From WVYX01 sp039586815 (GTDB lineage Bacteria; Gemmatimonadota; Gemmatimonadetes; Gemmatimonadales; GWC2-71-9): a stretch of 64,000 bases of DNA. The number at the start of each line of letters is the position of its first letter. Within the stretch, counting starts at the first letter, position 1. The notes under the pieces were generated by a model, which did not search any database, was not told the origin of the DNA, and saw only the letters and a program-made list of their open reading frames with translations. Below, one piece after another: positions 1-8,864 of the stretch. The position numbers were made by a program, and so were the translations under genes. Location of the stretch: positions 22,405-86,404 of the forward strand of contig JBDHJR010000016.1 in the NCBI GenBank assembly GCA_039586815.1, in the 5' to 3' direction.

Positions 1-287
1 TGGCGCAGTCGTCACTGATGTTCGTGGGCAACGTGACCACACCCACGGTCGTCATGACCGGTGAGCTGGATCTGCGCACGCCGATGCCGCAGTCGGAGGA
101 GTACTTTGCCGCGCTGAAGATGCGGGGTGTGCCCACTACGTTACTGCGCTTCAACGGGGAGTATCACGGGACGACCTCGAAGCCGTCCAACTTCATGCGC
201 ACCGTGCTGTACATGGTGAGCTGGTACGAGCAGCATACGCGCGGTGGCGGGCAGGCGGCAGCGGAGGCCGGGCCGCGCGACCATTGA
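1..287 (+). CDS. S9 family (prolyl oligopeptidase-type) peptidase, C-terminal fragment
   Basis: This is the last 95 or so codons of a gene that begins before the window. The reading frame is open from base 3 to the stop at 285-287. The text GELDLRTPMPQSEEYFAAL followed about 30 residues later by EYHGT matches the end of the alpha/beta-hydrolase domain of S9 serine peptidases, carrying the catalytic Asp (GELD) and catalytic His (EYHG). The nucleophile Ser would be upstream and is not visible. A typical use is cleavage of peptides or acyl-peptides, possibly exported. The gamma-glutamyltransferase-like gene follows within 30 bases, so the two probably share a transcript concerned with peptide breakdown. 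Confidence 0.8.
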   Translation, partial: AQSSLMFVGNVTTPTVVMTGELDLRTPMPQSEEYFAALKMRGVPTTLLRFNGEYHGTTSKPSNFMRTVLYMVSWYEQHTRGGGQAAAEAGPRDH

Positions 288-313
288 ATGGGGCCACGGC
301 CCTGGGAGGAAGC

Positions 314-2152
314 ATGCGTGTGAGAGTCACTCTGCTCGCCCTGACGCTCGTGCTGGTGCTGTCGGCCGACGCCATGGCCCAGCGCACCGTGAAGCCGGTG
401 CTGCACGGCCGGCACTGGGTAGCCATCACGGGTAAGCCCCTCGGTGCCACCGCCGGCGCGCTCATGTTCGCCAAGGGCGGCAACGCCGTTGATGCCGCGT
501 GCGCCATGCTGGGGGCGACGTCCACAATGTGGGACGTGTTGAGCTGGGGTGGTGAGACCCAGGCGCTGATCTACGATCCCAACACCAGCAGGGTCATCGC
601 CGTGAACGCGCTGGGCGCCGCTCCGACGGGCGCCACCGCAGAGTTCTACCGTGAGCGGGGCCTCGAGTACCCGCCGCGCTACGGCCCCCTGGCCGCCGTT
701 ACCCCGGGCACGCCCGGCGGGTTGATGGTGATGCTGGCCGAGTTCGGCACTCTCAGCCTGGCCGACGTGCTGGCGCCGTCGATCGAGATGGCCGACGGCT
801 ACCCCATCGAGCAACAGGCGGTGGGGCTCATCCAGCGGCACAGGGAGCGGATCGCCGAGTGGCGCTACTCGCGCGACGTCTACTTCACGCATCCCGACGA
901 CGAGGAGCATCCGGCGCCCTACGCGGGTGAGATCTTCCGCCAGCCCGACCTTGCGAACACGCTGCGCAAGCTGGTGGAGGCGGAGCAGCAGGCATTGGCT
1001 CAGGGCATGACTCGCGAAGAGGCGATCTACGCTGCCTACGACCGGTTCTACCGCGGCGACATCGCCGAGGAGTTCGTGCGCGGCGCGCGGGAAGAGGGCG
1101 CGTTGTTCACGATGGAGGACCTGGACAACTGGCAGGTCTACCTGGAGGAGCCCGTGATGTCCACCTACAAGGGCATCGAAGTCTACAAGCTCAATACGTG
1201 GACGCAGGGCCCGGTCATGCTCCAGGCGCTGAACATCCTGGAGAACTTCGATCTCCAGGCGATGGGCTTCAACAGCGCGCGCTACATCCACGCGCTGTAC
1301 CAGGCGATGAACCTGGCGTACGCGGACCGCGACTTCTACTACGGCGATCCGTACTACCCGCCCGAAGAGCCGATCGAAGGACTGCTCTCCAAGGAGTACG
1401 CCGCGGAGCGGGCCGAGCTGATCGATTGGGAGCAGAACGATCCCGCCGTGAAGCCGGGGGATCCCTATCCCTTCCAGGGTGGGACGAACCCTTACCGGCA
1501 CCTGATCGAGAGTTGGCCCCCGGGGGACGAGCCCGTCGTGAGTCCCGAAGCTTCACTCGAGGACTTCTATGCCGGCACGACCTCCGTGCAGGCGGCCGAC
1601 GCCGCGGGTTGGATCGTGTCGATCACGCCGAGCGGCGCCTGGATACCCGCGGTCATCGCCGGCCGTACCGGGGTGGGAATCAGCCAGCGTGCCCAGCAGT
1701 TCGTGGTGGACGAGCGGGAGAACCCCTACAACGTGGTGCAGCCCAGCAAGCGGCCCCGCGTAACGCTCACGCCGGGGCTCGCCATCAAGGACGGCAAGCC
1801 GTTCCTGTCATTCGCGGTGCAGGGCGGCGACGGCCAGGACCAGAACCTGCTCCAGTTCTTCCTCAACGTGGTCGAGTTCGGGATGAACGTGCAGCAGGCG
1901 GTAGAGGCACCCAACATGAACAGCTACCAGATGCACGGCTCGTTCGGCGACCACGTGTCGGAGCCGGGCCGGATGCTGCTCAACGAGTCGGTGCCTCCCT
2001 GGGTGCGCAACGAGCTGCGCGAGATGGGCTACGATCTGGAGTTCAGAGCCCTAACCTCGGGCCCCATCAACGCCATCTTCTTCGACTGGAAGCATGGCAG
2101 CTTCTGGGGCGGGTCGAGCAACCATGGGGAGGATTACGGGATAGCCTGGTAG
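314..2152 (+). CDS. Gamma-glutamyltransferase family protein (Ntn hydrolase), exported
   Basis: A protein of 612 residues. The first 23 residues form a signal peptide ending AMAQ, so it acts in the periplasm. I chose the ATG at 314 because GGGAGGA lies just upstream; an in-frame TTG at 284 would only add residues ahead of the signal peptide. The family makes an inactive precursor that cuts itself before a Thr, which becomes the nucleophile of the small subunit. Here that site reads AGTTSVQAADAAGWIVSITP, about residue 420. The later stretch PSKRPRVTLTPGLAIKDGKP is the usual small-subunit core. The canonical substrate-loop region reads AVQGGDGQDQN rather than the usual SPGG form, so the substrate may not be glutathione. 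It follows the S9 peptidase directly. Confidence 0.85.
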   Translation: MRVRVTLLALTLVLVLSADAMAQRTVKPVLHGRHWVAITGKPLGATAGALMFAKGGNAVDAACAMLGATSTMWDVLSWGGETQALIYDPNTSRVIAVNALGAAPTGATAEFYRERGLEYPPRYGPLAAVTPGTPGGLMVMLAEFGTLSLADVLAPSIEMADGYPIEQQAVGLIQRHRERIAEWRYSRDVYFTHPDDEEHPAPYAGEIFRQPDLANTLRKLVEAEQQALAQGMTREEAIYAAYDRFYRGDIAEEFVRGAREEGALFTMEDLDNWQVYLEEPVMSTYKGIEVYKLNTWTQGPVMLQALNILENFDLQAMGFNSARYIHALYQAMNLAYADRDFYYGDPYYPPEEPIEGLLSKEYAAERAELIDWEQNDPAVKPGDPYPFQGGTNPYRHLIESWPPGDEPVVSPEASLEDFYAGTTSVQAADAAGWIVSITPSGAWIPAVIAGRTGVGISQRAQQFVVDERENPYNVVQPSKRPRVTLTPGLAIKDGKPFLSFAVQGGDGQDQNLLQFFLNVVEFGMNVQQAVEAPNMNSYQMHGSFGDHVSEPGRMLLNESVPPWVRNELREMGYDLEFRALTSGPINAIFFDWKHGSFWGGSSNHGEDYGIAW

Positions 2153-2158
2153 CGGGGC

Positions 2159-2776
2159 TCACCACCGACAGGACTGGCGCAGCGGCCTCACCGCGTTCGC
2201 GAGTCCGTCGGTATCGAAGGCTGCGGTCATCGGGTTGCCGGCTGACGGGGCGACTTGTGCCACGAGCCGGTCGGCGGCCATGAGTGCCTTGATGAATGCG
2301 ACCGCGTCGTTCCTCGGATAGAAAGTCGCCTGCTGGTTGCTGGATGTGCTCCACTGTCGCCGGTCCACGTCGGCGACTCCGATGCGGGTCGCGACCTGTG
2401 CCCCGCTCCCCAGGTGAGTCCGCCAATTGATGTAGACCTCGGTCTCTCCGCTCTGGCAGCGGACATTCAGGATGGCCGGCCGGTCGCCTGCCGCGGCACC
2501 GCCCGTGGCCACAAGCGCGAGATCGACGGTACGGGTGTCGTCCAGCGGGTTGACCTGATCCCGCACCTGCCAGGCACCCACTTCCGCCAGCGGCACCGCC
2601 CGCGACTGAGGGCGATCGAGTCCCTGCGTCCGCGCCAGCGCGTCGAAGCAGGAGAGCCGCTCCAGGTCACTGGTGAGCGCCGCACACTTGGCTATCTCCT
2701 GCGTGACGCTGAGCTGTCCCGCGAGTGATGCGGGCCAGACACAAGCGAGAGCGAGGATCATCACCGTTCGGATCAT
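2159..2776 (-). CDS. TagO/VasI-like type VI secretion-associated protein, orphan
   Basis: A 205-residue exported protein with signal peptide (MIRTVMILALACVWPASLAG). The ATG at 2776 is preceded by GGGGAGGAC, a good ribosome site. The pattern matches the VasI/TagO family: an N-terminal KCAAL..ERLSCFDAL pair of cysteines, then NPLDDTRTVDLALVA, a central VRCQSGETEVYINW, RRQWSTSSNQQATFYP and the end FDTDGLANAVRPLRQSCRW. In Vibrio this family accompanies type VI secretion, but no other T6SS gene lies in this window, so a different envelope role is possible. It converges with the gamma-glutamyltransferase gene 6 bases away. Confidence 0.75.
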   Translation of the reverse strand: MIRTVMILALACVWPASLAGQLSVTQEIAKCAALTSDLERLSCFDALARTQGLDRPQSRAVPLAEVGAWQVRDQVNPLDDTRTVDLALVATGGAAAGDRPAILNVRCQSGETEVYINWRTHLGSGAQVATRIGVADVDRRQWSTSSNQQATFYPRNDAVAFIKALMAADRLVAQVAPSAGNPMTAAFDTDGLANAVRPLRQSCRW

Positions 2777-2962
2777 GGTTCCGTCCTCCCCACGGCGTGG
2801 CAGCCGTGGTGTTTCCTCCTGGCTGAGAATGGGGGTCGAAATGAGGTAAGAATGTGACAGACAACACGTTGGCGGCCGCGTGGGCTGCGCGACGGCACCA
2901 GGCATCAGGCGACCCTAGACTTTCGAGCTGCGGCCGCTAAGTTGTTGGCTGTTCAACCACTT

Positions 2963-3035
2963 GGGGCGGTAGCTCAGCTGGGAGAGCACCGGCTTTGCAA
3001 GCCGGGGGTCGTGGGTTCGAGCCCCATCCGCTCCA
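2963..3035 (+). tRNA. tRNA-Ala(UGC)
   Basis: A complete cloverleaf: acceptor GGGGCGG pairs with CCGCTCC, the D stem is GCTC/GAGC, the anticodon stem CCGGC/GCCGG encloses the loop TTTGCAA with anticodon TGC, and the T arm is GTGGG-TTCGAGC-CCCAT. The discriminator base is A. The 3' CCA is not encoded (the next bases are TCC), so it is added after transcription. Confidence 0.96.
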
Positions 3036-3148
3036 TCCTCCAGAAGTGGCCCCGCTGCCGGGAATCCGGTGGCGGGGCCGCTGCCTAGCGGCCCCCGGTA
3101 CCGCGCGGTATGATCTGCTCAAAGAGCAACCAGGCACACACCCGAACC

Positions 3149-3517
3149 ATGTTGACACAGCGCCAGGTGTGGGCCGCGCTGCGGGATGCGGATGCCGAAC
3201 TGCGCCGGATGGCAGCCGGGGGGTCACCCTCGGCGAAGCACCTCCGGTCAAAATTCGGCGCGCTGCACCGCAGGCTCTATGCAGAGCCCCCAGCGGGACC
3301 CAGCGAAACGATTCAGCGCCTCGCGGCGATGCGCGATGAATGTCGTGCGGAGCTGGCGTCCGTCCGCCAGGCGGTGGAGTTGGCTCTCGACGTCGCCGAG
3401 CAGCGCCGGGAGGACTGGGTGCGCAGAGTGCGTCGCTGGGAGCGGCCCGTCGAATCCTACTTCGTGGTTCCCACTACCTGGTCTGACGCGAGCCGATCCA
3501 CTTCCTCAGCCGAGTAA
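3149..3517 (+). CDS. Hypothetical small helical protein
   Basis: A possible 122-residue protein starting at ATG 3149. It is rich in Ala, Arg and Glu and looks like a helical or coiled-coil protein (for example RQVWAALRDADAELRR and CRAELASVRQAVELALDV). I see no clear Shine-Dalgarno, and the last 61 bases overlap the 3' end of the convergent CoA-transferase gene. I do not recognise a family. If it is not a gene, the 420 bases between tRNA-Ala and the CoA-transferase hold nothing else that I can see. Confidence 0.35.
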   Translation: MLTQRQVWAALRDADAELRRMAAGGSPSAKHLRSKFGALHRRLYAEPPAGPSETIQRLAAMRDECRAELASVRQAVELALDVAEQRREDWVRRVRRWERPVESYFVVPTTWSDASRSTSSAE

Positions 3518-4686
3518 CCCAGTAGTCCCTCCAGGATCTCTCGCGTGTGTTGGCCCAGCGCGGGAGAGGGCTGGCTCACGATCTGCGGCGCCGCCGAGAG
3601 GTGTGGTGTCGAGCGGGCGAACGTGTAGCTGCCGACCTCGGGATCGTCGATGTCCACCAGCATCCCGCGGGTGCGGAAGTGCGGATCGGCGAATACGTCC
3701 TTCGCCGTGTACACGGGGCCGGTGGGCATGCCCGCCTCGTTGAGCGTGTCCACCACTTCCTGCCGGGTCTTGTCGGCCATCCAGTCCTCGATGATCGGCT
3801 GCAGGAAGTCGGCGTTGGCGGCGCGGCTCGTGCCGTCGGCGCTGCGCTCGTCGTCCACCAGGTCGGGGCGCCCCACGGCGGTGGCGAGCCGGCCCCACAC
3901 GATGTCGTCGGGCACGTTGAGCGCCACGTAGCCGTCCTTGCACCTGAACGCGCCGCGCGGCCAGAGGTGCTCCAGCCTGCCGCGCTGCGGCTCCTTGCCG
4001 GTGACCGAATAGAGCGCCACCATCCGCTCGTTCAGCGCGAGCATGTTGTCCGTCAACGACACGTCCACCACCTGGCCCTCGCCCGTGCGCTCCCGCATGA
4101 ACAGCGCCTGCATGATGCCATAGGCGGCGATCATGCCCGAGTAGACGTCGGCCAGGCCGTACAGCGTGAACGTCGGCGGCTTGTCCTCGAACCCGATCAG
4201 GTCCATCACCCCGCTCATCGCCTCGGCCACGATGTCGAAGGCCGGGCGGTTGGCGTAGTCGCTGCGGTGCCCCTCGAGGCGGCCGAACCCGGATATCATC
4301 GCGTAGATGATCCGCGGATTGACCGACTTGAGCCCCTCGTAGTCCAGCCCGATCTTGGTCATCGCACCGGGCCTGAGGTTCTCGACCACCACGTCGGAGA
4401 CGGCCGCCAGCTGCCGTACTATCTCCCGTCCCTGCTCGGTGCGCACGTTCAGGGCCAGGCTTTTCTTGTTGCGGTTGTAGGCCATGTATCCGAACGCCTT
4501 GCGGGCGTCGTCCCGCTGGGCGAAAGGAGGAATGCTGCGGCGGGGGTCGCCCTTGCCGGGGCGCTCGATCTTGATCACCTCGGCGCCGGCATCGGCCAGG
4601 AGCATGGTGCAGTAGGGGCCGCTCATGTACTGCTCCAGCCCGATCACGCGGATGCCCGAGAGTGGTCGCTGTGCTTGGCCTGTCAC
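3457..4686 (-). CDS. CaiB/BaiF family (class III) CoA-transferase
   Basis: A 409-residue cytoplasmic enzyme that moves CoA between carboxylic acids. The N-terminus GIRVIGLEQYMSGPYC, then AEVIKIERPGKGDPRR and FGYMAYNRNKKSLALN, are hallmarks of the family. The likely catalytic Asp is in FTLYGLADVYSGM. I chose GTG 4686 because GAAGGAG lies seven bases before it and the family domain begins within ten residues. It is 32 bases downstream of a thiolase on the same strand, so both probably serve one fatty-acid or aromatic-acid degradation route. The exact acid cannot be read from sequence. Confidence 0.9.
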   Translation of the reverse strand: MTGQAQRPLSGIRVIGLEQYMSGPYCTMLLADAGAEVIKIERPGKGDPRRSIPPFAQRDDARKAFGYMAYNRNKKSLALNVRTEQGREIVRQLAAVSDVVVENLRPGAMTKIGLDYEGLKSVNPRIIYAMISGFGRLEGHRSDYANRPAFDIVAEAMSGVMDLIGFEDKPPTFTLYGLADVYSGMIAAYGIMQALFMRERTGEGQVVDVSLTDNMLALNERMVALYSVTGKEPQRGRLEHLWPRGAFRCKDGYVALNVPDDIVWGRLATAVGRPDLVDDERSADGTSRAANADFLQPIIEDWMADKTRQEVVDTLNEAGMPTGPVYTAKDVFADPHFRTRGMLVDIDDPEVGSYTFARSTPHLSAAPQIVSQPSPALGQHTREILEGLLGYSAEEVDRLASDQVVGTTK

Positions 4687-4718
4687 GTCTGCTCCTTCTT
4701 CACCCTTCCCGTTCCCGA

Positions 4719-5939
4719 CTACTCGCCGATCCACTCCACCAGAGTGCTGACTCCCATGCCAACCCCCACACACAGCGTCGCCAGTCCGTAGTAGGGCCGC
4801 GACTCTTCAGGCGCGCGGCGCCGCATCTCGTGCAGCAGCGTGACCAGGATGCGGGCGCCGGAGCACCCGGTGGGATGCCCCAGCGCAATGGCCCCCCCGT
4901 TCACGTTGGTGATCTCGGGACGCAGGCCGAGCTTGCGCATCACGCCCAGCGCCTGAGCCGCGAAGGCCTCGTTCAGCTCGATCAGGCCCACCTGCTCCAA
5001 GGTGATCCCGGCCCGCCGCAACAGCTTCTCAGTCGCGGGCACGGGGCCGTAACCCATGACGCCGGGGTCCACGCCGGCCACCGCCGATCCGATCCAGCGA
5101 GCAACGGGCTTGAGCCCCAGCTCCTGGGCCTTCTCGGCGCTCATGAGTAGCAGGGCCGCGGCTCCGTCGTTCACCCCGCTGGAGTTGCCCGCCGTGACCG
5201 TTCCGCCCTTGCGGAAGGCCGGCTTGAGCCGCGCCAGCTGCTCGGGGCTCGTGTCGGGGCGCGGGTGCTCGTCGGTGTCCACCATGACCGGATCGCCCTT
5301 GCGCTGCGGCACCGGGACGGGAACGACCTCCTGCACGAACTTGCCGCTGTTGATCGCCTCCACCGCGCGGCGGTGGCTCTCCAGCGCGAAGGCGTCCTGA
5401 TCCTCGCGCGAGATCCCCATCTCCTCCGCGATGTTCTCGGCCGTTTCGCCCAGGCTCACGATGGGATAGAGCTCGTCCATGCGGGGGTTGTTGAAGCGCC
5501 ACCCCACGGTGGTGTCCCACATGGTCCAGTGCCCCATGGGTTGTGCTCGCTCGGGCTTGGGGATAGCCCAGGGCGCCCGGCTCATGCATTCCACACCGGC
5601 GCCCACGAATACGTCGCCCTCGCCGGCGATGATGGCCTTGGCGGCCTGGTTCACCGCCTCGAGGGCCGACGAGCAGTTGCGGTTCACCGTGACCCCGGGT
5701 ACCTCGACCGGCCAGCCCGCCAGCAGCACGGCCATGCGGGCCACGTCGCGGTTGTCCTCCCCCGCCTGGTTGCCGCAGCCGGCATACACGTCGTCGATCA
5801 GGGAAGGGTCGAGCCCCACGCGCTGCACCAGGCCTTGGAGGACCTGGGCCAGGAGGTCGTCGGGGCGCACGCTCGAGAGGGAGCCATTGTGCCGCCCGAT
5901 CGGTGAGCGGACGCCGTCCACGATCACGACATCTCTCAT
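4719..5939 (-). CDS. Acetyl-CoA C-acyltransferase (thiolase)
   Basis: A 406-residue thiolase, normal length. It cleaves 3-ketoacyl-CoA to acetyl-CoA and a shortened acyl-CoA, or condenses in reverse. The acylated Cys is C89 in VTVNRNCSSALEA. The C-terminal active site shows GGAIALGHPTGCSGAR (His) and LATLCVGVGMGVS (second Cys). The start MRDVVIVDGVRSPIG is canonical. It precedes a CoA-transferase by 32 bases and follows an aminotransferase by 15 bases, forming a leftward transcription unit. Degradative (FadA/PcaF-like) and biosynthetic roles cannot be separated here. Confidence 0.93.
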   Translation of the reverse strand: MRDVVIVDGVRSPIGRHNGSLSSVRPDDLLAQVLQGLVQRVGLDPSLIDDVYAGCGNQAGEDNRDVARMAVLLAGWPVEVPGVTVNRNCSSALEAVNQAAKAIIAGEGDVFVGAGVECMSRAPWAIPKPERAQPMGHWTMWDTTVGWRFNNPRMDELYPIVSLGETAENIAEEMGISREDQDAFALESHRRAVEAINSGKFVQEVVPVPVPQRKGDPVMVDTDEHPRPDTSPEQLARLKPAFRKGGTVTAGNSSGVNDGAAALLLMSAEKAQELGLKPVARWIGSAVAGVDPGVMGYGPVPATEKLLRRAGITLEQVGLIELNEAFAAQALGVMRKLGLRPEITNVNGGAIALGHPTGCSGARILVTLLHEMRRRAPEESRPYYGLATLCVGVGMGVSTLVEWIGE

Positions 5940-5954
5940 TTGTCTCAGCCGGTG

Positions 5955-7340
5955 CTATACGATTGCCAGCTCGGGGCGATGCAAGGAGTACTCGGATTCC
6001 TTCTCGAGGTCGGCGATGAACTCGCCGAGGCGCTGCGCCACCTGCTGCAGGCGCGGATGGTGGTTCTGGATGAACCGCTCCGGGTCTTGATCCTGCTGGA
6101 ACGCGGCCAGCAGGGCGTCGGCCTTCTCGTCGGTGGCTGCGTCGATATAGGAGGAGGAGATCCGCAGACACAGATCCTGCGCCGAATGGAACGCGGAGCC
6201 TGGCAGGGTGGCGATCTCGTAGTTCTCCAGGAGATACAGTGCCAGGTCGTCGTCGGTGTGCACTCCCCGCGCCGCCAGCGGCTCGCGCCACTTCTCGAAG
6301 CGGGGGAACACGTAGAACGCGCCGGTCGGCTCGACGCAGGGGATCCCCAGGCGCTGCATGATCCGGTACAGGTAGCGGGTACGGCAGGCGTGCATGCGCC
6401 TGCAGAGATCGATGTACTCCTCGATGTCGGGATCGTCGCTATAGGCGACCAGCGCCGCGTACTGCACCGGCGCCGTCACGCTGGTCCAGATGTTGGACGC
6501 GATGTTTGATATGGCGTGCGCCAGCGCCCGGCCGCCGTTCTCGCGCGGGAGGATGGCCGTGCCGACGCGCCAGCCTCCCAGCGGGAGGCTCTTGCTCAGC
6601 CCGCCGAAGACCACGGTGCCCTCGGGGTAGTGCTTCGCCACCGAGACGTGGGGGATGCTGGTGAAAGCCGTGAGCGCATAGATCTCGTCGCTCAGCACCA
6701 TCAGCTCGTGCTCCCGGGCGAAGCCGGCGAGGGCCTCCACCTTCTCCGGGCTCGTCATGGTGCCGGTGGGGTTCTTGGGGCTGTTCGTGACGAAGACCTC
6801 GGGGTTCCCCCAGTGTTGCCGCGACTCGTGGATCCGGGCCTCCAGCTCATCCAGCTCGAGCTCGTAGTTCGTCTCGGGCCGGGTGGGGACGAACGTGACC
6901 GGCTTGCCCAGGATGTGGGCCTGCGGGGCGTAGGAGACCCACGACGGCTGGGGCAGGATGACCTCCTCGCCCAACGCCATCAGGCAGGAGAAGATCAGCG
7001 ACTTGCTGCCCGGCCCGACCACAACCTGATCGGGCTCGACGTCGAGGCCGAACCGCCGGGCGTAGTGCTCAGCGATCGCCCGGCGCAGCTCGGCGATGCC
7101 GAGGGGATGCGTGTAGCTCCGCTTGTGGGCGTGGGCGCCGAGTGCCTCGGCGATCTTGGGGTGCACCGGAAAGCGCGACTCGCCGAACGCCAGGTGGTAC
7201 ACGTTCTGGCCAGCGGCCCACATCTCGCGGACCCGGTCGTTGATGGCGATGGTGGCTGATGCCTTGAGCCCGCGGATGCCGGCCCGAGAGAAGCGGATGG
7301 GTTTGAAGCGCTCGACCACTGGCGGTTGTGCCTCCGGCAC
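5955..7340 (-). CDS. Class I/II PLP-dependent aminotransferase
   Basis: A 461-residue fold-type I aminotransferase of the aspartate-aminotransferase family. The PLP lysine is in VVFGGLSKSLPLGGWRVG. Other family marks are NSPKNPTGTMTSPEKVEAL, LSDEIYALTAF and the C-terminal LCLRISSSY substrate Arg. Its start is GTG 7340 with no clear Shine-Dalgarno; the family domain begins near residue 25, so a slightly later start is possible. A C-terminal tail of about 45 residues (after ALLAAFQQDQD) is longer than usual. It lies upstream of the thiolase and CoA-transferase, which hints at amino-acid carbon-skeleton breakdown, but the substrate is unknown. Confidence 0.9.
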   Translation of the reverse strand: MPEAQPPVVERFKPIRFSRAGIRGLKASATIAINDRVREMWAAGQNVYHLAFGESRFPVHPKIAEALGAHAHKRSYTHPLGIAELRRAIAEHYARRFGLDVEPDQVVVGPGSKSLIFSCLMALGEEVILPQPSWVSYAPQAHILGKPVTFVPTRPETNYELELDELEARIHESRQHWGNPEVFVTNSPKNPTGTMTSPEKVEALAGFAREHELMVLSDEIYALTAFTSIPHVSVAKHYPEGTVVFGGLSKSLPLGGWRVGTAILPRENGGRALAHAISNIASNIWTSVTAPVQYAALVAYSDDPDIEEYIDLCRRMHACRTRYLYRIMQRLGIPCVEPTGAFYVFPRFEKWREPLAARGVHTDDDLALYLLENYEIATLPGSAFHSAQDLCLRISSSYIDAATDEKADALLAAFQQDQDPERFIQNHHPRLQQVAQRLGEFIADLEKESEYSLHRPELAIV

Positions 7341-7482
7341 CGTGGGCCGAGTGGCCCATTAGCTGGGGAAGCCCACGAATTCTGGGGCAGGATAGACGGT
7401 TCCGGTCAATTGAGCAAGACTGGGAGCCCGGGGCCGTGCGGCGCGTCACGCTCTTGGAGCCCTGTCCAGGCCCGAATGACAA

Positions 7483-7512
7483 GCGCCCCGCAGGCATACG
7501 GCTGCGGGGCGC
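7483..7512. repeat. Strong intergenic hairpin, 11-bp stem
   Basis: GCGCCCCGCAG (7483-7493) pairs perfectly with CTGCGGGGCGC (7502-7512) around an 8-base loop. It lies 35 bases past the stop of the leftward barrel-protein gene, so it may end or stabilise that transcript, though no T-run follows on either strand. Confidence 0.6.
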
Positions 7513-7546
7513 GATACGTCGGGATGCGGTGCCGCTCACGGGAGCG

Positions 7547-8158
7547 CTAGTAGGGGATCACGAAGCCCAGTCCCATCCGGAAGGCGAACTCCAGCTTGAG
7601 GCCGTAGAACTCGACGTCCAGCGAGTTGAGGCGCCACAGCCAGAAGTCGAACTCGAATAAGAGCACGCCGAACGATGTGATGCGGTTGATGCCGAGGCCG
7701 CCGCGCCCCGTGAAGTCTGTGGACGTGCCGTCTCCCGCCGCGAGCGCGGAGTCCTGGGGCGTGGTAGTCACGACCCCCGCGCCCAGGTACCCATAGGGCA
7801 CCCACCCGTTTGCCAGGGGCCAGCCGTACAGCAGGTCCCCCACGAAGTACGTGCGGGTCACCCGGGGATCTTCCAGGTCGAGCGTGTTGCCGATGATCTG
7901 GGTCTTCGTAGTCAGGAAGCTGCCGCGCAGGGCGAGCTTCTCGCCCAGCTGCCACGCAAGGCCGGCGCCCCAGTTCCACTCGGCGGTGAACTTGTCCAGG
8001 TTCTCGGTGTTGAGGTCGGTGAGCGGCAGCCAGCGACCGCCCTGGACGTACGGCACGAACGCCTTGGTCTGCGCGGGCGCCGGCCCGGCCGCGCCACCGA
8101 GCAGCAGCGCGGCCAGGGCGAGCCCGGATAGTGCGGAGCGCTTAGCCGGCCTGGTCAA
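7547..8158 (-). CDS. Predicted outer-membrane beta-barrel protein, unknown function
   Basis: A 203-residue exported protein. The signal peptide is about 30 residues, ending APAQ. The mature part alternates hydrophobic and polar residues with many aromatic and Gly positions (WNWGAGLAWQLGEKLALRG, WVPYGYLGAGVVTTT, LEFAFRMGLGFVIPY), the pattern of a small OmpA/OmpW-like barrel ending in an aromatic residue. The start is TTG 8158, lying inside the end of the superoxide dismutase gene with GAGGTGG upstream, so translation is probably coupled to that gene. I recognise no specific family. Confidence 0.65.
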   Translation of the reverse strand: MTRPAKRSALSGLALAALLLGGAAGPAPAQTKAFVPYVQGGRWLPLTDLNTENLDKFTAEWNWGAGLAWQLGEKLALRGSFLTTKTQIIGNTLDLEDPRVTRTYFVGDLLYGWPLANGWVPYGYLGAGVVTTTPQDSALAAGDGTSTDFTGRGGLGINRITSFGVLLFEFDFWLWRLNSLDVEFYGLKLEFAFRMGLGFVIPY

Positions 8159-8750
8159 ACCGTTTCGCCACCTCGTCCCAATTGACCACGTTCCACCACG
8201 CCGCGATGTAGTCCGGCCGGCGGTTCTGATAATTCAGATAGTACGCGTGCTCCCACACGTCCAGTCCCAGGACCGGGGTCCTCCCCTCCATGAGGGGACT
8301 GTCCTGATTTGCGGTGCTCATCACGGCGAGCTTGCCGCCGTCCACCGTGAGCCACGCCCAGCCACTGCCGAAGCGCGTGGCTGCCGCGTCGGAGAACTTC
8401 TGCTTGAACGTGTCGAAGTCTCCGAAGCTGGCGTCGATGGCGTCGCCCAGGTTGCCGCCGGGCGTGCCGCCGCCGTTCGGTCCCATGAGGGTCCAGAACA
8501 GCGAGTGGTTGGCGTGTCCGCCGCCGTTGTTGCGCACCGCCGTGCGGATGCCCTCGGGCACGGAGGCCAGGTCGGCGATCAGGTCCTCTACCGACTTGCC
8601 CTGCAGGTCGGGGTGCTTCTCCAGCGCGCCGTTCAGCTTGGCTACGTAGCCGGCGTGGTGCTTGGAGTGGTGGATCTCCATCGTGCGCGCGTCGATGTGC
8701 GGCTCGAGGGCGTCATGTGCGTACGGGAGGTTCGGGAGGTCGTGCGCCAT
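8142..8750 (-). CDS. sodA: Superoxide dismutase (Mn/Fe)
   Basis: A 202-residue Mn/Fe superoxide dismutase converting superoxide to oxygen and hydrogen peroxide. Metal ligands are visible: the first His in EIHHSKHHAGYV, His in GGGHANHSLFW, and Asp and His in LGLDVWEHAYYLNYQ. The active-site Tyr of HHAGYV and the GGGH text are typical. There is no signal peptide, so it is cytoplasmic. ATG 8750 is preceded by AAGGAG. The gene is divergent from the sensor kinase at 8865 and overlaps the barrel-protein gene by 17 bases. Mn versus Fe use cannot be decided with confidence. Confidence 0.95.
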   Translation of the reverse strand: MAHDLPNLPYAHDALEPHIDARTMEIHHSKHHAGYVAKLNGALEKHPDLQGKSVEDLIADLASVPEGIRTAVRNNGGGHANHSLFWTLMGPNGGGTPGGNLGDAIDASFGDFDTFKQKFSDAAATRFGSGWAWLTVDGGKLAVMSTANQDSPLMEGRTPVLGLDVWEHAYYLNYQNRRPDYIAAWWNVVNWDEVAKRFDQAG

Positions 8751-8864
8751 GTGGAAATGCTCCTTGCGTTGCGACGATTGTCTGCGTGGCTGATTAATAA
8801 GGCATGGGCGGCTGGCGAGCACAAGTCACTTGTCGCGGCGCCGGTCGGTCCATACGTTCTCGAC

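Noticed and set aside
7851..8864. N-terminal extension of the sensor kinase
   Set aside because: It lies antisense to the superoxide dismutase and barrel genes; the kinase starts at ATG 8865.
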